A model generated the notes under the pieces. The model had not been told where the DNA came from. It saw only the letters and a program-made list of their open reading frames with translations, and searched no databases. DNA of 64,000 nucleotides from the NCBI RefSeq assembly GCF_023006505.1, contig NZ_JALBGV010000014.1, positions 1 to 64,000 on the forward strand. The letters are read 5' to 3'. The translations under genes and the position numbers were made by a program. The stretch is from Neorhizobium sp. SHOUNA12A. Lineage in GTDB: Bacteria > Pseudomonadota > Alphaproteobacteria > Rhizobiales > Rhizobiaceae. Positions 53,966 to 63,439 of this stretch are shown one piece after another (position 1 is the first letter of the stretch; the number at the start of each line of letters is the position of its first letter).

Positions 53966-54774
53966 AGCTTTTCCTGCCAGGCGGTCAGCACGCTATCGGT
54001 CGTCTGAACGATGCGGTCCATGATGAGACCGAGCACGCCGATCGCGATGAGGCTGACGAAAATCGTCGGAAGATCGTAGTAAAGCTGCGCCTGCTGCATG
54101 CGGAAGCCAAGGCCCGATTGCGCGGCAATCAGTTCGGCGGCGACGACGGTCGCCCAGGACGACCCGAGACCGATACGGACGCCGACCATGATGTAGGGCA
54201 ACGAGGCAGGCACTATAACCCGCCGGAAGATGGTGAAGTCGTTGGCACCAAGCACGCGTGCGGCGTTGATCAGCGTTCTATCGACGTTGACGACGCCCTG
54301 ATACGTCGCCACGACGCTCGACAGGAAGGACGCCAGGAAAATGACGAAGATCTTCGGTGTTTCATCGATGCCCATGGTGACGATCGCCAGGGGGATGATG
54401 GCAAGCGGCGGGATGGTGCGGAAGAACTGCACGTAAGGCTCAATGATGCCGCGGGCAATGCGATACCAGCCCATCAGGAAGCCCACAGGGATTGCCACCG
54501 CGATGCCGAGCGCAAAGCCGGTAAAGACACGGCCAAGGCTCGAAATCGCATCCGACCACAAAAGCCCGTTCTGCGCCTGGATCACCGCCTGCTTCGCCAC
54601 GGCAAGAGGCGTCGGCAGGCCGACCACCCCCTGTGACGTCACGACGGCCCAGAGAATGATGCCGACGGCCACGGCGGCGATGTTGACCGCCAACATTGCG
54701 ATCGAACCGGACATGAGAGACGGCCGGCTGGCCGGCTCGGGCTTTTCTTCGCTCGTTGTGATGGACAAGGTCAT
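53962..54774 (-). CDS. NitT/TauT-type ABC permease
   Basis: 270 residues from ATG 54774, six membrane helices. The EAA-like loop is [20 protein letters not shown], and [20 protein letters not shown] is the family segment. SsuC/TauC-like. The gene lies 43 bp downstream of the sulfatase gene on the same strand. Confidence 0.9.
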   Translation of the reverse strand: MTLSITTSEEKPEPASRPSLMSGSIAMLAVNIAAVAVGIILWAVVTSQGVVGLPTPLAVAKQAVIQAQNGLLWSDAISSLGRVFTGFALGIAVAIPVGFLMGWYRIARGIIEPYVQFFRTIPPLAIIPLAIVTMGIDETPKIFVIFLASFLSSVVATYQGVVNVDRTLINAARVLGANDFTIFRRVIVPASLPYIMVGVRIGLGSSWATVVAAELIAAQSGLGFRMQQAQLYYDLPTIFVSLIAIGVLGLIMDRIVQTTDSVLTAWQEKL

Positions 54775-54817
54775 GTCTCCCTCCGGGAAGCTGATCTGTC
54801 CCGGCAATATCGATGGC

Positions 54818-56254
54818 TCATCGCGCACCCGCCATGACGTCACGCGTCTTGAAGTTGGATTCGATCAGCCAGTCGCGCATAACATCCAGAAGCTCGTGCT
54901 TCCGTTCCGTATGGGCCGGATCGCTCCAGAGGTTCCTCACCTCCTTCGGATCGTTCTCGAGGTCGAACAGTTGTCCGTCCTCAGAGCCCTTGAAGTGGAC
55001 GAGCTTCCACCGATCGCTCCTCACGCCGGTCATGAACTCGACGCCACCGGCCATCGCCACGTCGCCGATCTGTTCGCAGAACACGTGGTCGCGCGGCGCC
55101 CAGTCCTTGCCTTCGAGCGCCGGCTTAAGGCTTTTTGCTTCGAAGGTTTTCGGCGGCATAATGCCGGCATATTCGAGGATGGTCGGGCCGAGGTCGAAGA
55201 GCTGGCAGAGACCGTCGACCGTGCGGCCGCCTTCGAACCGGCCGGCCGTCGACCAGATCACGGTCGGCACGCGGGTGACGACGTCATACATCGACCATTT
55301 CTGGATCAGGCCATGCTCGCCCAGGCATTCGCCGTGATCCGAGGTGAAGATGACGATGGCATCTTCGAGATAGCCGCGCTCCTGAAGTGAACCGAGCAGT
55401 TCGCCGACCTTTTCATCGATCAGCGTGACATTGCCAAGATAATGCGCCCAGAGCCGCTGCATCTGATCTTCAGACGGGTCGAGGCTCCAGACGACGGAGT
55501 CGTGATCGACCTCCACGTCGTGCTGGCGCTTGTCCTTCAGCTCCTGATGGAGGGAGCGCAGCTCTTCTTTCGTCGGCCTTGGCAGCGGCAGATCGTTGCG
55601 CCTGAGATACGGCTCGGTATAGCGCGCCGGCGGATCGAACGGTGGATGCGGCCCGGGGAAACCGACCTGCAGGAACAGCGGCTCGGTCGTCGGATAGGTC
55701 TCGACCCACCACTTCGCCATATTGCCGACGAAGGCGTCGGAATGCAGCGCCTCGGGCAGTTTCCAGTCGAAGCAGCCCAGCCTGTCACGATAGTCGTCGA
55801 GCTTACGGTAGTGTTCGCGCTGCTGTTTGACGAGGCCATTGGCGGCCAGCGCCTTGTCCCACTCGTCGAAATACCAGCGGCCTTCCATATAGCGATCCTT
55901 GTTTTCCACGACGTAGCGCTCGTGGAAACCGGAATCCGAATTGTAGGGGATTGTATGCATCTTGCCGACGTTGACGCAGCGATAGCCGGCGTCACGTAGC
56001 TGCTCGACCCATGTCCGCTGCCATGCCTGGCCGTTGGCCAGAACGCCCGTCGTATGCGGGTAGTAGCCGGTAAACAGGCTTGCGCGCGAGGGAACGCAGC
56101 TTGGCGCATTGACGTGGCAATTGGTAAGCGCCACGCCTTTTTCGACAAGTCCATCAATATTGGGGGTCACGGCATAGGGGAACCCGAGCGCCGATATCGA
56201 GTCGTAGCGCTGCTGGTCCGTCATGATCAGAATGATGTTTGGCCTTTCAGCCAT
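54818..56254 (-). CDS. Type I sulfatase
   Basis: 478 residues. Formylglycine site: [15 protein letters not shown] (CxPSR) near residue 52; the Cys is the residue to be oxidised by a sulfatase-maturing enzyme, not found in this window. Metal site start [15 protein letters not shown] (Asp pair) and [14 protein letters not shown] near residue 305. No signal peptide, so it is cytoplasmic. It would cleave an organic sulfate ester. With the permease set downstream and the divergent LacI regulator it forms a sulfate-ester utilisation locus. Confidence 0.9.
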   Translation of the reverse strand: MAERPNIILIMTDQQRYDSISALGFPYAVTPNIDGLVEKGVALTNCHVNAPSCVPSRASLFTGYYPHTTGVLANGQAWQRTWVEQLRDAGYRCVNVGKMHTIPYNSDSGFHERYVVENKDRYMEGRWYFDEWDKALAANGLVKQQREHYRKLDDYRDRLGCFDWKLPEALHSDAFVGNMAKWWVETYPTTEPLFLQVGFPGPHPPFDPPARYTEPYLRRNDLPLPRPTKEELRSLHQELKDKRQHDVEVDHDSVVWSLDPSEDQMQRLWAHYLGNVTLIDEKVGELLGSLQERGYLEDAIVIFTSDHGECLGEHGLIQKWSMYDVVTRVPTVIWSTAGRFEGGRTVDGLCQLFDLGPTILEYAGIMPPKTFEAKSLKPALEGKDWAPRDHVFCEQIGDVAMAGGVEFMTGVRSDRWKLVHFKGSEDGQLFDLENDPKEVRNLWSDPAHTERKHELLDVMRDWLIESNFKTRDVMAGAR

Positions 56255-56363
56255 ATACTGCTCCTCCGCGTCGCCGATAGCTGGCTTTCGCCTGCCGTGT
56301 CAGGCGAAAGAACGACTTCGGTCCCTCTTTCGCTTGCCTCCATTTCAAAAAGATGGCATAAAG

Positions 56364-56379
56364 TTACCGTTAACGCAAC
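56364..56379. promoter_or_regulatory. Possible LacI-type operator before the sulfatase operon
   Basis: The palindrome CGTTAACG (56368-56375) lies inside TTACCGTTAACGCAA in the 154-bp spacer between the divergent sulfatase and lacI-like genes. Short central palindromes are usual for LacI operators. This is position and symmetry only. Confidence 0.35.
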
Positions 56380-56408
56380 GATCACTCACGGGATTTTTTT
56401 GAGCTGAG

Positions 56409-57437
56409 ATGACGATTGAACTTTCCGACAAGGTAGCCCGCAACGTCCCGACCCTTGCTTCGATCGCCGAACGGGTGGGCGTTTCAGTCAATACCGTCTC
56501 GCGCGCCTTGCGCGCCCCGCACACGGTCCGCATCGAACTTCGCCGCCAGATCAATGCTGCGATGGAGGAGCTGAATTACGTGCCGAACCGGCTCGCCGGC
56601 GGGCTTTCGGGCACGCGCTCGGACATTGTTGGCGTTGTCGTCACCTCACTCTACTATTCCGAATTCGCCAACATCATCGATACGCTGCAATCAGCTTTGC
56701 TGGAGCATGACCTGCAGGTCATGCTCGCCAATACAAGGTACAATGCCGACCAGGAGCTGCGTCTCGTCCGGTCCATCCTGAGCTGGCGGCCGGCGGCCGT
56801 TGCCATCATCGGCGTCGACCATCCCCCGAAAGTCGTCGAGCTTCTCAAGGCAGCCGACATCCCGATCATCGAGATGTGGGACACGGGCGGTGAAGTGATT
56901 GATACCGCCGTTGGGTTCGATCATGCACGTGTCGGCGCAGCGCAAGCCAACCATCTCATAGGTCAGGGTTATCGGCGCCTGGCCTTCGTTGGCAGCGTTC
57001 GCGAAAACGATAAACGCGCCCAGAAGCGTTTGAGCGGGCTGGAAGCTGCGGCAGCGACGGCCGGCCTCCCCGACATCGTCAAGCATACGGCGCAGCAAGG
57101 CGGCAGCCCCGAACTCGGGGAGCGGCTTGCAACCGAGCTTCTGGAACGCCATCCCGAGATCGACGCAATCGCCTGCAACAGCGATGTCGTTGCGTTTGGC
57201 GTGCTTCGGGCACTGCGGAAACTCGGCCGGCGCGTTCCCCAAGATATCGGCGTTGTTGGATTTGGAGACAACGAGGCGGCGAGCTGCGTTAGTCCCTCCC
57301 TAACGACGGTTCGCCCTGATCGCGAGCGTATTGGCAAGCTGACGGCCGAGGCGATCGTCGCACGGATCAACGATGCCAAATCATACACCGCACCCGTCGA
57401 ATGGGAGCTTATCGTCCGGGAAAGTACAGTTCGATAG
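56409..57437 (+). CDS. LacI family transcriptional regulator
   Basis: 342 residues. Helix-turn-helix: TLASIAERVGVSVNTVSRAL (residues 15-35), with the hinge ELNYVPNRLAGGLSG. The periplasmic-binding-like core begins at DIVGVVVTSLYYSEF and ends with the usual SLTTVRPDRERIGKLTAEAI. Divergent from the sulfatase gene, so probably its regulator. Confidence 0.92.
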   Translation: MTIELSDKVARNVPTLASIAERVGVSVNTVSRALRAPHTVRIELRRQINAAMEELNYVPNRLAGGLSGTRSDIVGVVVTSLYYSEFANIIDTLQSALLEHDLQVMLANTRYNADQELRLVRSILSWRPAAVAIIGVDHPPKVVELLKAADIPIIEMWDTGGEVIDTAVGFDHARVGAAQANHLIGQGYRRLAFVGSVRENDKRAQKRLSGLEAAAATAGLPDIVKHTAQQGGSPELGERLATELLERHPEIDAIACNSDVVAFGVLRALRKLGRRVPQDIGVVGFGDNEAASCVSPSLTTVRPDRERIGKLTAEAIVARINDAKSYTAPVEWELIVRESTVR

Positions 57438-57590
57438 CTCCCGGCCATCCAAGGCGGTTGAAGCGTTCGTCTCCAGCGTTCGTTCGACATCCCACTCTCG
57501 GTCCATCTCCGCCAGTCTTGTTTCGATCTGCATCGCGATCCGGCAAATGTCGATCATCGCATTCTCGGGGATTGACAACGATCGCGTTTG

Positions 57591-57606
57591 TTATGTTATA
57601 ACATAA
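57591..57606. promoter_or_regulatory. Zur-type box
   Basis: TTATGTTATAACATAA is a perfect 16-bp palindrome, with TAAC continuing to the right. It resembles the Zur consensus of alphaproteobacteria (ATGTTATA core). It is 40 bp upstream of a gene for zinc-handling domains, which supports zinc-dependent repression. Confidence 0.75.
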
Positions 57607-57646
57607 TAACTAATGATCGAAGCTACCGTCAATCTGGAGACAAGTC

Positions 57647-59041
57647 ATGTCACGGCAGAAATCTCAACCAACTCCGGTGACCGTTTTGACCGGCTATCTC
57701 GGTGCTGGCAAAACCAAGCTTCTCAACCGCATCCTGACGGAGCCGCACGGAAAGAAGTTCGCCGTCGATGAGATCGGGATCGACAAGCGAGGGCCGTCAC
57801 CCGCCTCGTCTTTTCTCACTCGAAACCGTCTGCTGACAGCTGTCGCGTCAGGCCTCATCTTTGCTGCTTCCGGAGCGTTTGCCGATGATGATCATGAGAC
57901 GAAAGAGGCATGGCGCCTGTTTGTCGGCGATCATACGAATCCAGTCGTCCGCGCCATCGACTTCGAGAACGGCAAGGAACTCGGCCGCTACGACGTCAAG
58001 GGTCCTGCGGCGCTGACCGCCAGCGCGTCCGGCCGGAGCGTATTCGCCACGCAGTCGGATCATGACATCGTGCACGTCCTCAAGACTGGCATCGATTTCT
58101 CCGATCACGGGGAGCATCGGGACCTGGAGGTTTCCGAGGTGGGGCTGTTGCCCGTGACTTTCGAGGGCAAGCGTCCTTTCCACGTCGTTCCACATGACGA
58201 CCATGCGATCCTCTTTTACGATCGAGGCGGCAAGGCGGATATCATCGACGAAACGGCTCTTCTCGAAGGCAGGGCTGACGTGAAGACAGTCGACACGACG
58301 AAGCCGCATCACGGCGTAGCGGTGACGATGGGTCGTTTCGTGCTGGTGTCGGTCCCAAACACTGAAGTCGAAACCAAGCCCGACGAACTGCCGCCGAGGG
58401 TCGGACTTCGCGTCGTTGACGAGACGGGCAGGCAGCTCGGCGACGTCGCGAAATGCACCGATCTTCACGGCGAAGCCACTTCGGCCCGGCTGGCTGCCTT
58501 CGGTTGCAAGGAAGGCGTTCTTGTCGCCCGTCCTGGCGGACTTGATGGACCGAAACTGGAAATGCTCGCTTACCCATCTGACATGCCGAAAGGTTCGACT
58601 GGTACCTTGCTTGGCGGTAAGGCAATGCAGTTCTTCCTCGGCAACTACGGCGAGGACAAAATCGTCCTGATCGATCCGGACAGCGAGAAGCACTTCCGGC
58701 TGATCGCCCTGCCCACCCGCCGCGTCGACTTCCTGCTGGACCCAGCAACGCCGCGCAGTGCCTACATCCTGACGGAGGACGGTGATCTTCATGTGCTGGA
58801 CGTGATCAAGGGCGAGATCGTTCGCAAAGCCAAGGTCACCGAGCCCTACAGCAAGGACGGCCATTGGCGTGATCCGCGTCCGCGCCTTGCCGTTGCGGAC
58901 GGTCATATCGTCATTACCGATCCGCGGCACTCGCTGGTTCGCGTCGTCGATGCGGAAAGCCTGAAGGAGGTCCGTACGATTCCCGTCGAAGGAAAACCCT
59001 TTACGATCGTTGCCGTCGGCGGCTCCGGGGCATCGCATTGA
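57647..59041 (+). CDS. Chimera: CobW-type GTPase remnant fused to zinc metallochaperone AztD
   Basis: 464 codons. Residues 10-47 are the start of a CobW/COG0523 metal chaperone: [20 protein letters not shown] (Walker A; usual GKTTLL), then EPHGKKFAV. The conserved NEFG is missing and only DEIGID follows. At about residue 53 the sequence becomes an AztD protein: a hydrophobic signal-like stretch ([20 protein letters not shown], residues 62-81), then [18 protein letters not shown], the [20 protein letters not shown] segment and a beta-propeller to the end. AztD normally carries zinc in the periplasm to an AztABC importer. Its signal peptide is now internal and no ATG precedes it, so export is in doubt. 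A deletion probably joined two neighbours of a zinc regulon. Confidence 0.75.
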   Translation: MSRQKSQPTPVTVLTGYLGAGKTKLLNRILTEPHGKKFAVDEIGIDKRGPSPASSFLTRNRLLTAVASGLIFAASGAFADDDHETKEAWRLFVGDHTNPVVRAIDFENGKELGRYDVKGPAALTASASGRSVFATQSDHDIVHVLKTGIDFSDHGEHRDLEVSEVGLLPVTFEGKRPFHVVPHDDHAILFYDRGGKADIIDETALLEGRADVKTVDTTKPHHGVAVTMGRFVLVSVPNTEVETKPDELPPRVGLRVVDETGRQLGDVAKCTDLHGEATSARLAAFGCKEGVLVARPGGLDGPKLEMLAYPSDMPKGSTGTLLGGKAMQFFLGNYGEDKIVLIDPDSEKHFRLIALPTRRVDFLLDPATPRSAYILTEDGDLHVLDVIKGEIVRKAKVTEPYSKDGHWRDPRPRLAVADGHIVITDPRHSLVRVVDAESLKEVRTIPVEGKPFTIVAVGGSGASH

Positions 59042-59097
59042 TGCGATGATGCGGCATGAAGCGGCGCCGTTGACAGTCGGCAGAGGGAGTGTAGGTT

Positions 59098-59275
59098 GGC
59101 GGCGTCAAGGTTCTTCCATCCCGCGATGGAAGCTAAGAGGGAATCCGGTAAAAACCGGAGCTGTCCCGCAACTGTGAGCGGTGAGCCGTTCGTCCAACAT
59201 GTCACTGGCAGTCAATGCCGGGAAGACGGACGATGAAGGCTTTGACCCGCGAGCCAGGAGACCTGCCTGACGATA
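59098..59275 (+). ncRNA. Cobalamin riboswitch
   Basis: All conserved blocks are in order: AAGAGGGAATCCGGT, CCGGAGCTGTCCCGCAACTG, TCACTGG, GCCGGGAAGACGGACG, and GACCCGCGAGCCAGGAGACC followed by TGCC (the B12 box). The outer stem pairs GGCGTCAAGG-side bases with CCTGCCTGACG. It precedes the CbiX-like gene by about 100 bp and on this class of RNA adenosylcobalamin binding lowers expression. Boundaries are approximate. Confidence 0.95.
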
Positions 59276-59382
59276 GAAGTTCCGTGGTCGGGGTGTGCCA
59301 CAGGAATGACGGTTCCGTCGGGCTATCCGTGCCTGCCGCAACCTTCATTTTTGCTGCCTCCTCCTTGAGTGAGACGAAGGCA

Positions 59383-60192
59383 GTGAAAACACAGGGATTA
59401 TCTTCCCAGAACGTATCCGGGCGCGCCGTCCTGCTGATTGCGAAATCCGCCTTTGCGGCATCGCCGCATCTGGAAATGCAACGGCTCGCGAAACTTGCAG
59501 CCGGCGTGACCGGAGCCGGAACGGTTCGGGTCGCCTTTACCGAACAGGGTACCCCCTCCCTGCGCGACGCGCTGTCCGATCTGCTCGACGAGGATGTCGA
59601 AACCGTCGTTATCGTGCCGCTCGTCCTGCCCATGGAGCCGAGTTTCCTTATCTGGCTGACGAAATCGCTGAAGCGCTGGAAAGCGGTCGATAGCCGGCGC
59701 TGGCCGGCCCTTTCGATCACCCGGGATATCGCCTCGAGCACGTTGATGGCGCGGCTGATAGGCGAACTGCTCGAAACCGCCGAAGCACTGGACGTGCCGC
59801 AGACCGACACGCCGCCCGTTGCCGAGGGATCGCTCGTGCCGGCCCAGAAACGTCGCGTGCTCGTCTGCCAGGGCGGTCCCTGCAACGCGGCTGGAGCCGA
59901 TGTGATCTGGGGACATCTGCGCAACCAGCAGGAGCGGCAGAAACTGCGCACTGCCGGCGACGGCACGATGACCGCAAAATCCACCTGTCTCGGCCCCTGC
60001 AATCTGGCGCCCGTGCTGCAGGTATTTCCGGAAGGAACCTATTACGGCGGCGTCAACGAAGATGCGATCGACCGGATCATCGGCGAGCACCTGCTCGGCG
60101 GTGGGATCGTCGAGGACTTCGCCTATCACCCAACGGGCCGCAAGCAGCGGCTTCGCACCCCATCCGAACAGAACAAGAGGAAAGAGAATTGA
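59383..60192 (+). CDS. CbiX/SirB-like chelatase domain fused to a 2Fe-2S ferredoxin domain
   Basis: 269 residues from GTG 59383 (TTG 59365 is also possible; ribosome sites are weak). The N-terminal 125 residues follow the CbiX/SirB fold (AVLLIAKSAFAASPHLEMQR, then VETVVIVPLVLPMEPSFL), but the usual metal-ligand His of the AHGS motif is replaced (IAKSAF). The C-terminal part has thioredoxin-like 2Fe-2S Cys pairs: CQGGPCNAAGADVIW and CLGPCNLAPVLQVFPEG. Behind a B12 riboswitch, it is likely tied to cobalt insertion or delivery. It is followed by transport genes with a 4-bp overlap (60189-60192). Confidence 0.82.
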   Translation: MKTQGLSSQNVSGRAVLLIAKSAFAASPHLEMQRLAKLAAGVTGAGTVRVAFTEQGTPSLRDALSDLLDEDVETVVIVPLVLPMEPSFLIWLTKSLKRWKAVDSRRWPALSITRDIASSTLMARLIGELLETAEALDVPQTDTPPVAEGSLVPAQKRRVLVCQGGPCNAAGADVIWGHLRNQQERQKLRTAGDGTMTAKSTCLGPCNLAPVLQVFPEGTYYGGVNEDAIDRIIGEHLLGGGIVEDFAYHPTGRKQRLRTPSEQNKRKEN

Positions 60193-61685
60193 CGTCGCAC
60201 ACTCTATCGCGCCTGGCCGCCGCCTGGCTCAGTGCCGCCATCTTTGTCACCGCAGGCACTGTCTTCGCTGCCGAGCCGGTTCGCGTCGGCGCCACCTACA
60301 TCACCAATGGCACGGATCCGGCCAAGGGCTCGAACGGCTGGGCGCTGGTCAGCCACGGGGTCGGCGAGAACCTCTTCACCGTCGATCGGGACGGCAAGCT
60401 CGTGCCTGAACTGGCCGAAAAGGCGCAGCGCACCGGCGACCTGACCTGGACCGTGACCCTGAAACACGGCCGCCTGTTTTCCGACGGCACGCCGGTGACA
60501 GCCAAAGCGCTGGCGGCGGGCTTCGACAACACATTCGCCAGCAACAAGGCGGCGCTCGCCACCGGTGGCAAGCTGACATTCGAGGCGGCCGATGACCTGA
60601 CGCTGAAGGTGACAACCGAAAAGCCGGTGCCTTTCATCCAGGCGCTCTTCGCCGAATGGCCGCTGATCGCCTACAAACCCACCTCGGCCGGCAACGCCGT
60701 CTTCAGCGGTCCTTACCGGATCTCCGCCTTCAAGACGGATGCCTCGATCACGCTGGAGCCCAACGTGCATTTCGCCGGCGCCGACAAGCGTTCGCCGGTT
60801 AATTTCCGCAAGTTCGGTGATGCCCAGACCCTGACGCTGGCGCTGGAGGCCGGCGAGCTCGATTTGGCTTTCGGCTTGCCGTCGGAAGTCGTGAGCCGGC
60901 TCCAGACAAACCCTGATCTGGCAATCAAGTCGTTCCCGGTCGGATACCAGTATCTCGCTTTTTTCAACACTGCCCGGCCGCCGATGGATGATGTGAAGGT
61001 GCGCCAGGCGATCGATCTGGCCTTCGACCGCAAGGAGCTTGCCACCGCGATCAACGGCGGCGAACCGGCCACAGGTGCCTACGCCTCCTATTTCCCCTTT
61101 GCGGGCAGAGAGGCACGCCCGACCGACCCTGCCAAGGCCGCAGCGCTTCTCGACGAAGCCGGCTGGGCAAAAGGCAGCGGCGGCATGCGCGAAAAAGGCG
61201 GCAAGCCGCTGCGTCTGCTGGTCATAACCTATCCGCAGCGTCCTGATCTTGTCACCATGCTGCCGGTGGTCAAGGCGGAACTCGCAAAGATCGGCATCGC
61301 CATCGATACGCAGGTGGTGGAAAACATCCAGCAGATGGCTGCGGCCGGGGACTTCGACATCGCGCTCTGGGCGCAGCACACTGCCCCGAGCGGCGATGCC
61401 GCCTTCTTCCTGAACTCGATGCTGAGAAGCGGCGCTTCGCTGAACTATGCGAAATATGCTTCACCCGACTTCGACGCGATCCTCGATCGATTTGCGACCG
61501 AAGGCGATCCGGCAAAGCGGGTGGCGATTGCGCTGGATGCCCAGCAGAAGCTGTTCGACGATGCGCCCGCCTCTTTCCTGGTGTCGCCCGTCTGGTATGT
61601 CGGCCTGTCGAAGCGGCTGAAGAACTATGAGCCGTGGGGATCCGACTACCACGTGCTGCGCGCCGATATCGGCGAGACGGAGTAG
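60189..61685 (+). CDS. ABC periplasmic binding protein, nickel/peptide (NikA/OppA) type
   Basis: 498 residues from TTG 60189, with AGAGGAAAGAGAA upstream. Sec signal peptide ends near VFAAE (residue 28). SBP_bac_5 domain: SHGVGENLFTVDRDGKLVPE, LKHGRLFSDGTPVTAKALAA, VRQAIDLAFDRKELATAING. Under a B12 riboswitch, the probable cargo is cobalt, as a chelate, or a corrinoid precursor. This is inference from position; the family also binds peptides and nickel. Confidence 0.88.
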   Translation: MTSHTLSRLAAAWLSAAIFVTAGTVFAAEPVRVGATYITNGTDPAKGSNGWALVSHGVGENLFTVDRDGKLVPELAEKAQRTGDLTWTVTLKHGRLFSDGTPVTAKALAAGFDNTFASNKAALATGGKLTFEAADDLTLKVTTEKPVPFIQALFAEWPLIAYKPTSAGNAVFSGPYRISAFKTDASITLEPNVHFAGADKRSPVNFRKFGDAQTLTLALEAGELDLAFGLPSEVVSRLQTNPDLAIKSFPVGYQYLAFFNTARPPMDDVKVRQAIDLAFDRKELATAINGGEPATGAYASYFPFAGREARPTDPAKAAALLDEAGWAKGSGGMREKGGKPLRLLVITYPQRPDLVTMLPVVKAELAKIGIAIDTQVVENIQQMAAAGDFDIALWAQHTAPSGDAAFFLNSMLRSGASLNYAKYASPDFDAILDRFATEGDPAKRVAIALDAQQKLFDDAPASFLVSPVWYVGLSKRLKNYEPWGSDYHVLRADIGETE

Positions 61686-61694
61686 GGCCACGTG

Positions 61695-62621
61695 ATGGGA
61701 CTGGTCAGGTTCGGCATGCAATCGATAGCGGGGCTGCTGGTGATTTCGCTCGCCTCTTTCTCGGTCATAACATTGATGCCGGCCGATCCGGTTGCGATCG
61801 CCATTCGCGTCTGGAGCCTGCCGGCGACGGATGAGACCGTCGCGGCGTTGAGGGCGGAGTGGGGCCTCGATCAGCCCGTGCCGCTTCGCTATCTCCATTG
61901 GCTGGCAGATTTCCTCGGCGGAGATTGGGGCCGTTCGTTTCGGACTGGAGAGCCCGTACTTGCCGAATTCGTTGAACGGCTGCCGGTTTCGCTGTCGCTC
62001 GGTCTCGCCGGCCTGGCGCTGGCGATCGCGCTGGCAATTCCGCTCGGGTTCTTCTCAGCGGCCTATCCCGGGAGTGTTGCCGATCGGATGAGCCGGGCTC
62101 TGTCGGTCTTCGTCCAGGCAGTGCCGGCCTTCTGGCTGGGCCTTGTCCTTCTCTGGGTCCTCGGTGTGCAGTTGCGCTGGGTCAGACCCTTCGCCAATGA
62201 TTGGACGGCAATCGTCCTGCCCGTCCTGCTGATCGCGCTGCATTCGGTTGCCGTTCTCTCCCGCGTCTATCGGCGCGACCTGAAGGAAACCGCCGGGCAG
62301 GCGCATTTTCGCACGGCGCTTGCCAAAGGCCTTTCGGAACGCCAGGCGCTCTGGCGGCACGGCCACCGCAGCGCTCTCTACGCCCTGCTGTCGGCGCTCC
62401 GTTCCGAAGCAGGCTGGGTGATCGGCAGCACCGCGACCATGGAAATTCTCTTTGGCCTTGCCGGCATCAGCCAGTTCCTTGTTCAAAGCATCGCGGCGCG
62501 CGACCAGATGGTGCTGCAGGCCTATGTTATGGTCATTGCCGTCTGGATGCTTGTATTGAATGCCAGCGCCAATCTCGCCATGCGCCTTCTCGATCCGCGT
62601 CTCGCCCGATGCCCCGGTTGA
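61695..62621 (+). CDS. ABC permease, NikB/DppB type
   Basis: 308 residues from ATG 61695 (GTG 61692 is an alternative). About six membrane helices. Family features: SVITLMPADPVAIAIRVWSL, LPATDETVAALRAEWGLDQP, and the EAA region FRTALAKGLSERQALWRHGH. The gene starts 9 bp after the binding-protein stop and overlaps the next permease by 13 bp. Confidence 0.9.
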   Translation: MGLVRFGMQSIAGLLVISLASFSVITLMPADPVAIAIRVWSLPATDETVAALRAEWGLDQPVPLRYLHWLADFLGGDWGRSFRTGEPVLAEFVERLPVSLSLGLAGLALAIALAIPLGFFSAAYPGSVADRMSRALSVFVQAVPAFWLGLVLLWVLGVQLRWVRPFANDWTAIVLPVLLIALHSVAVLSRVYRRDLKETAGQAHFRTALAKGLSERQALWRHGHRSALYALLSALRSEAGWVIGSTATMEILFGLAGISQFLVQSIAARDQMVLQAYVMVIAVWMLVLNASANLAMRLLDPRLARCPG

Positions 62622-63373
62622 CCGTGCTTGCGGCGCTCGCCGTCTTTTTGTGTGTCGGTGGTTTTTGGCAGCCATATGATCCCGATACGGTGGACATGCT
62701 TGCCCGTCATTCCGGCATGACCGCCAGCCATCTGCTCGGTACCGATCATCTCGGTCGCGATCTTCTGTCGCGGATCATGGCCGGCGGATGGCGGACTGCC
62801 TGCGTCATCCTCTCGGTCGGCGCCATCGGTTTTTTGTTTGGCACCCTGCTGGGCACCGCCGCCGCCGTCCTTGGTGGCTGGCGCGAGAAGGTGATCCTGC
62901 GCTTCTGCGAGTTCTTCATCATGATGCCGACGCTCATCGTCGCACTGACGGCGGCGGCGATTTTCGGCCTGTCGCCGCTCAGCGCCGGACTGGCGCTCGG
63001 CTTGGCTTGCGTCGGGCCGCATGCGCTGCTTGCGCATTCGCTCAGTCAGCGGGTGCTCGGCCAGCCGTTCATGCTGGCAGCGAGGAGCCTCGGCGTTGCG
63101 CCGGCACGGATGATTACCGGGCATCTTCTGCCGAATACTCTGCCGCTGATGTTCGCCTATGTCGGCAACCAAGCGGGACTTGCCGCAGTCGCCTACGCCT
63201 CGCTCGCCTTCATCGGTCTCGGGGCCGACCCGTCGAAGCCGGATTGGGGATCGATGCTGTTCGAGTATCGTGTGTTCATCTTCGATCACCCGATGCTGAT
63301 GATCTGGCCGGGGACAGCGGTTGCATTGACTGTCTCCGTGATGAACCGGGTTTTTGACGACGGCCAGGAGTGA
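62609..63373 (+). CDS. ABC permease, NikC/DppC type
   Basis: 254 residues from ATG 62609. DHLGRDLLSRIMAGGWRTAC is the family start, and AARSLGVAPARMITGHLLPN the EAA loop. Five to six membrane helices. The usual nikD/nikE ATPase genes do not follow: a convergent DUF3299 gene ends 66 bp downstream. Confidence 0.9.
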   Translation: MPRLTVLAALAVFLCVGGFWQPYDPDTVDMLARHSGMTASHLLGTDHLGRDLLSRIMAGGWRTACVILSVGAIGFLFGTLLGTAAAVLGGWREKVILRFCEFFIMMPTLIVALTAAAIFGLSPLSAGLALGLACVGPHALLAHSLSQRVLGQPFMLAARSLGVAPARMITGHLLPNTLPLMFAYVGNQAGLAAVAYASLAFIGLGADPSKPDWGSMLFEYRVFIFDHPMLMIWPGTAVALTVSVMNRVFDDGQE

Positions 63374-63439
63374 CTGCGTTTTCGTCTGGTTTCCTGATGA
63401 TCGATTACCAGCGCCGTGAACCACCAGCCGATCGAACGT

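Noticed and set aside
57381..57578. Minus-strand ORF of 65 codons overlapping the lacI-like 3' end
   Set aside because: The N-terminal part (MSIPENAMIDICRIAMQIET) is plausible, but it overlaps a solid gene and has no support.
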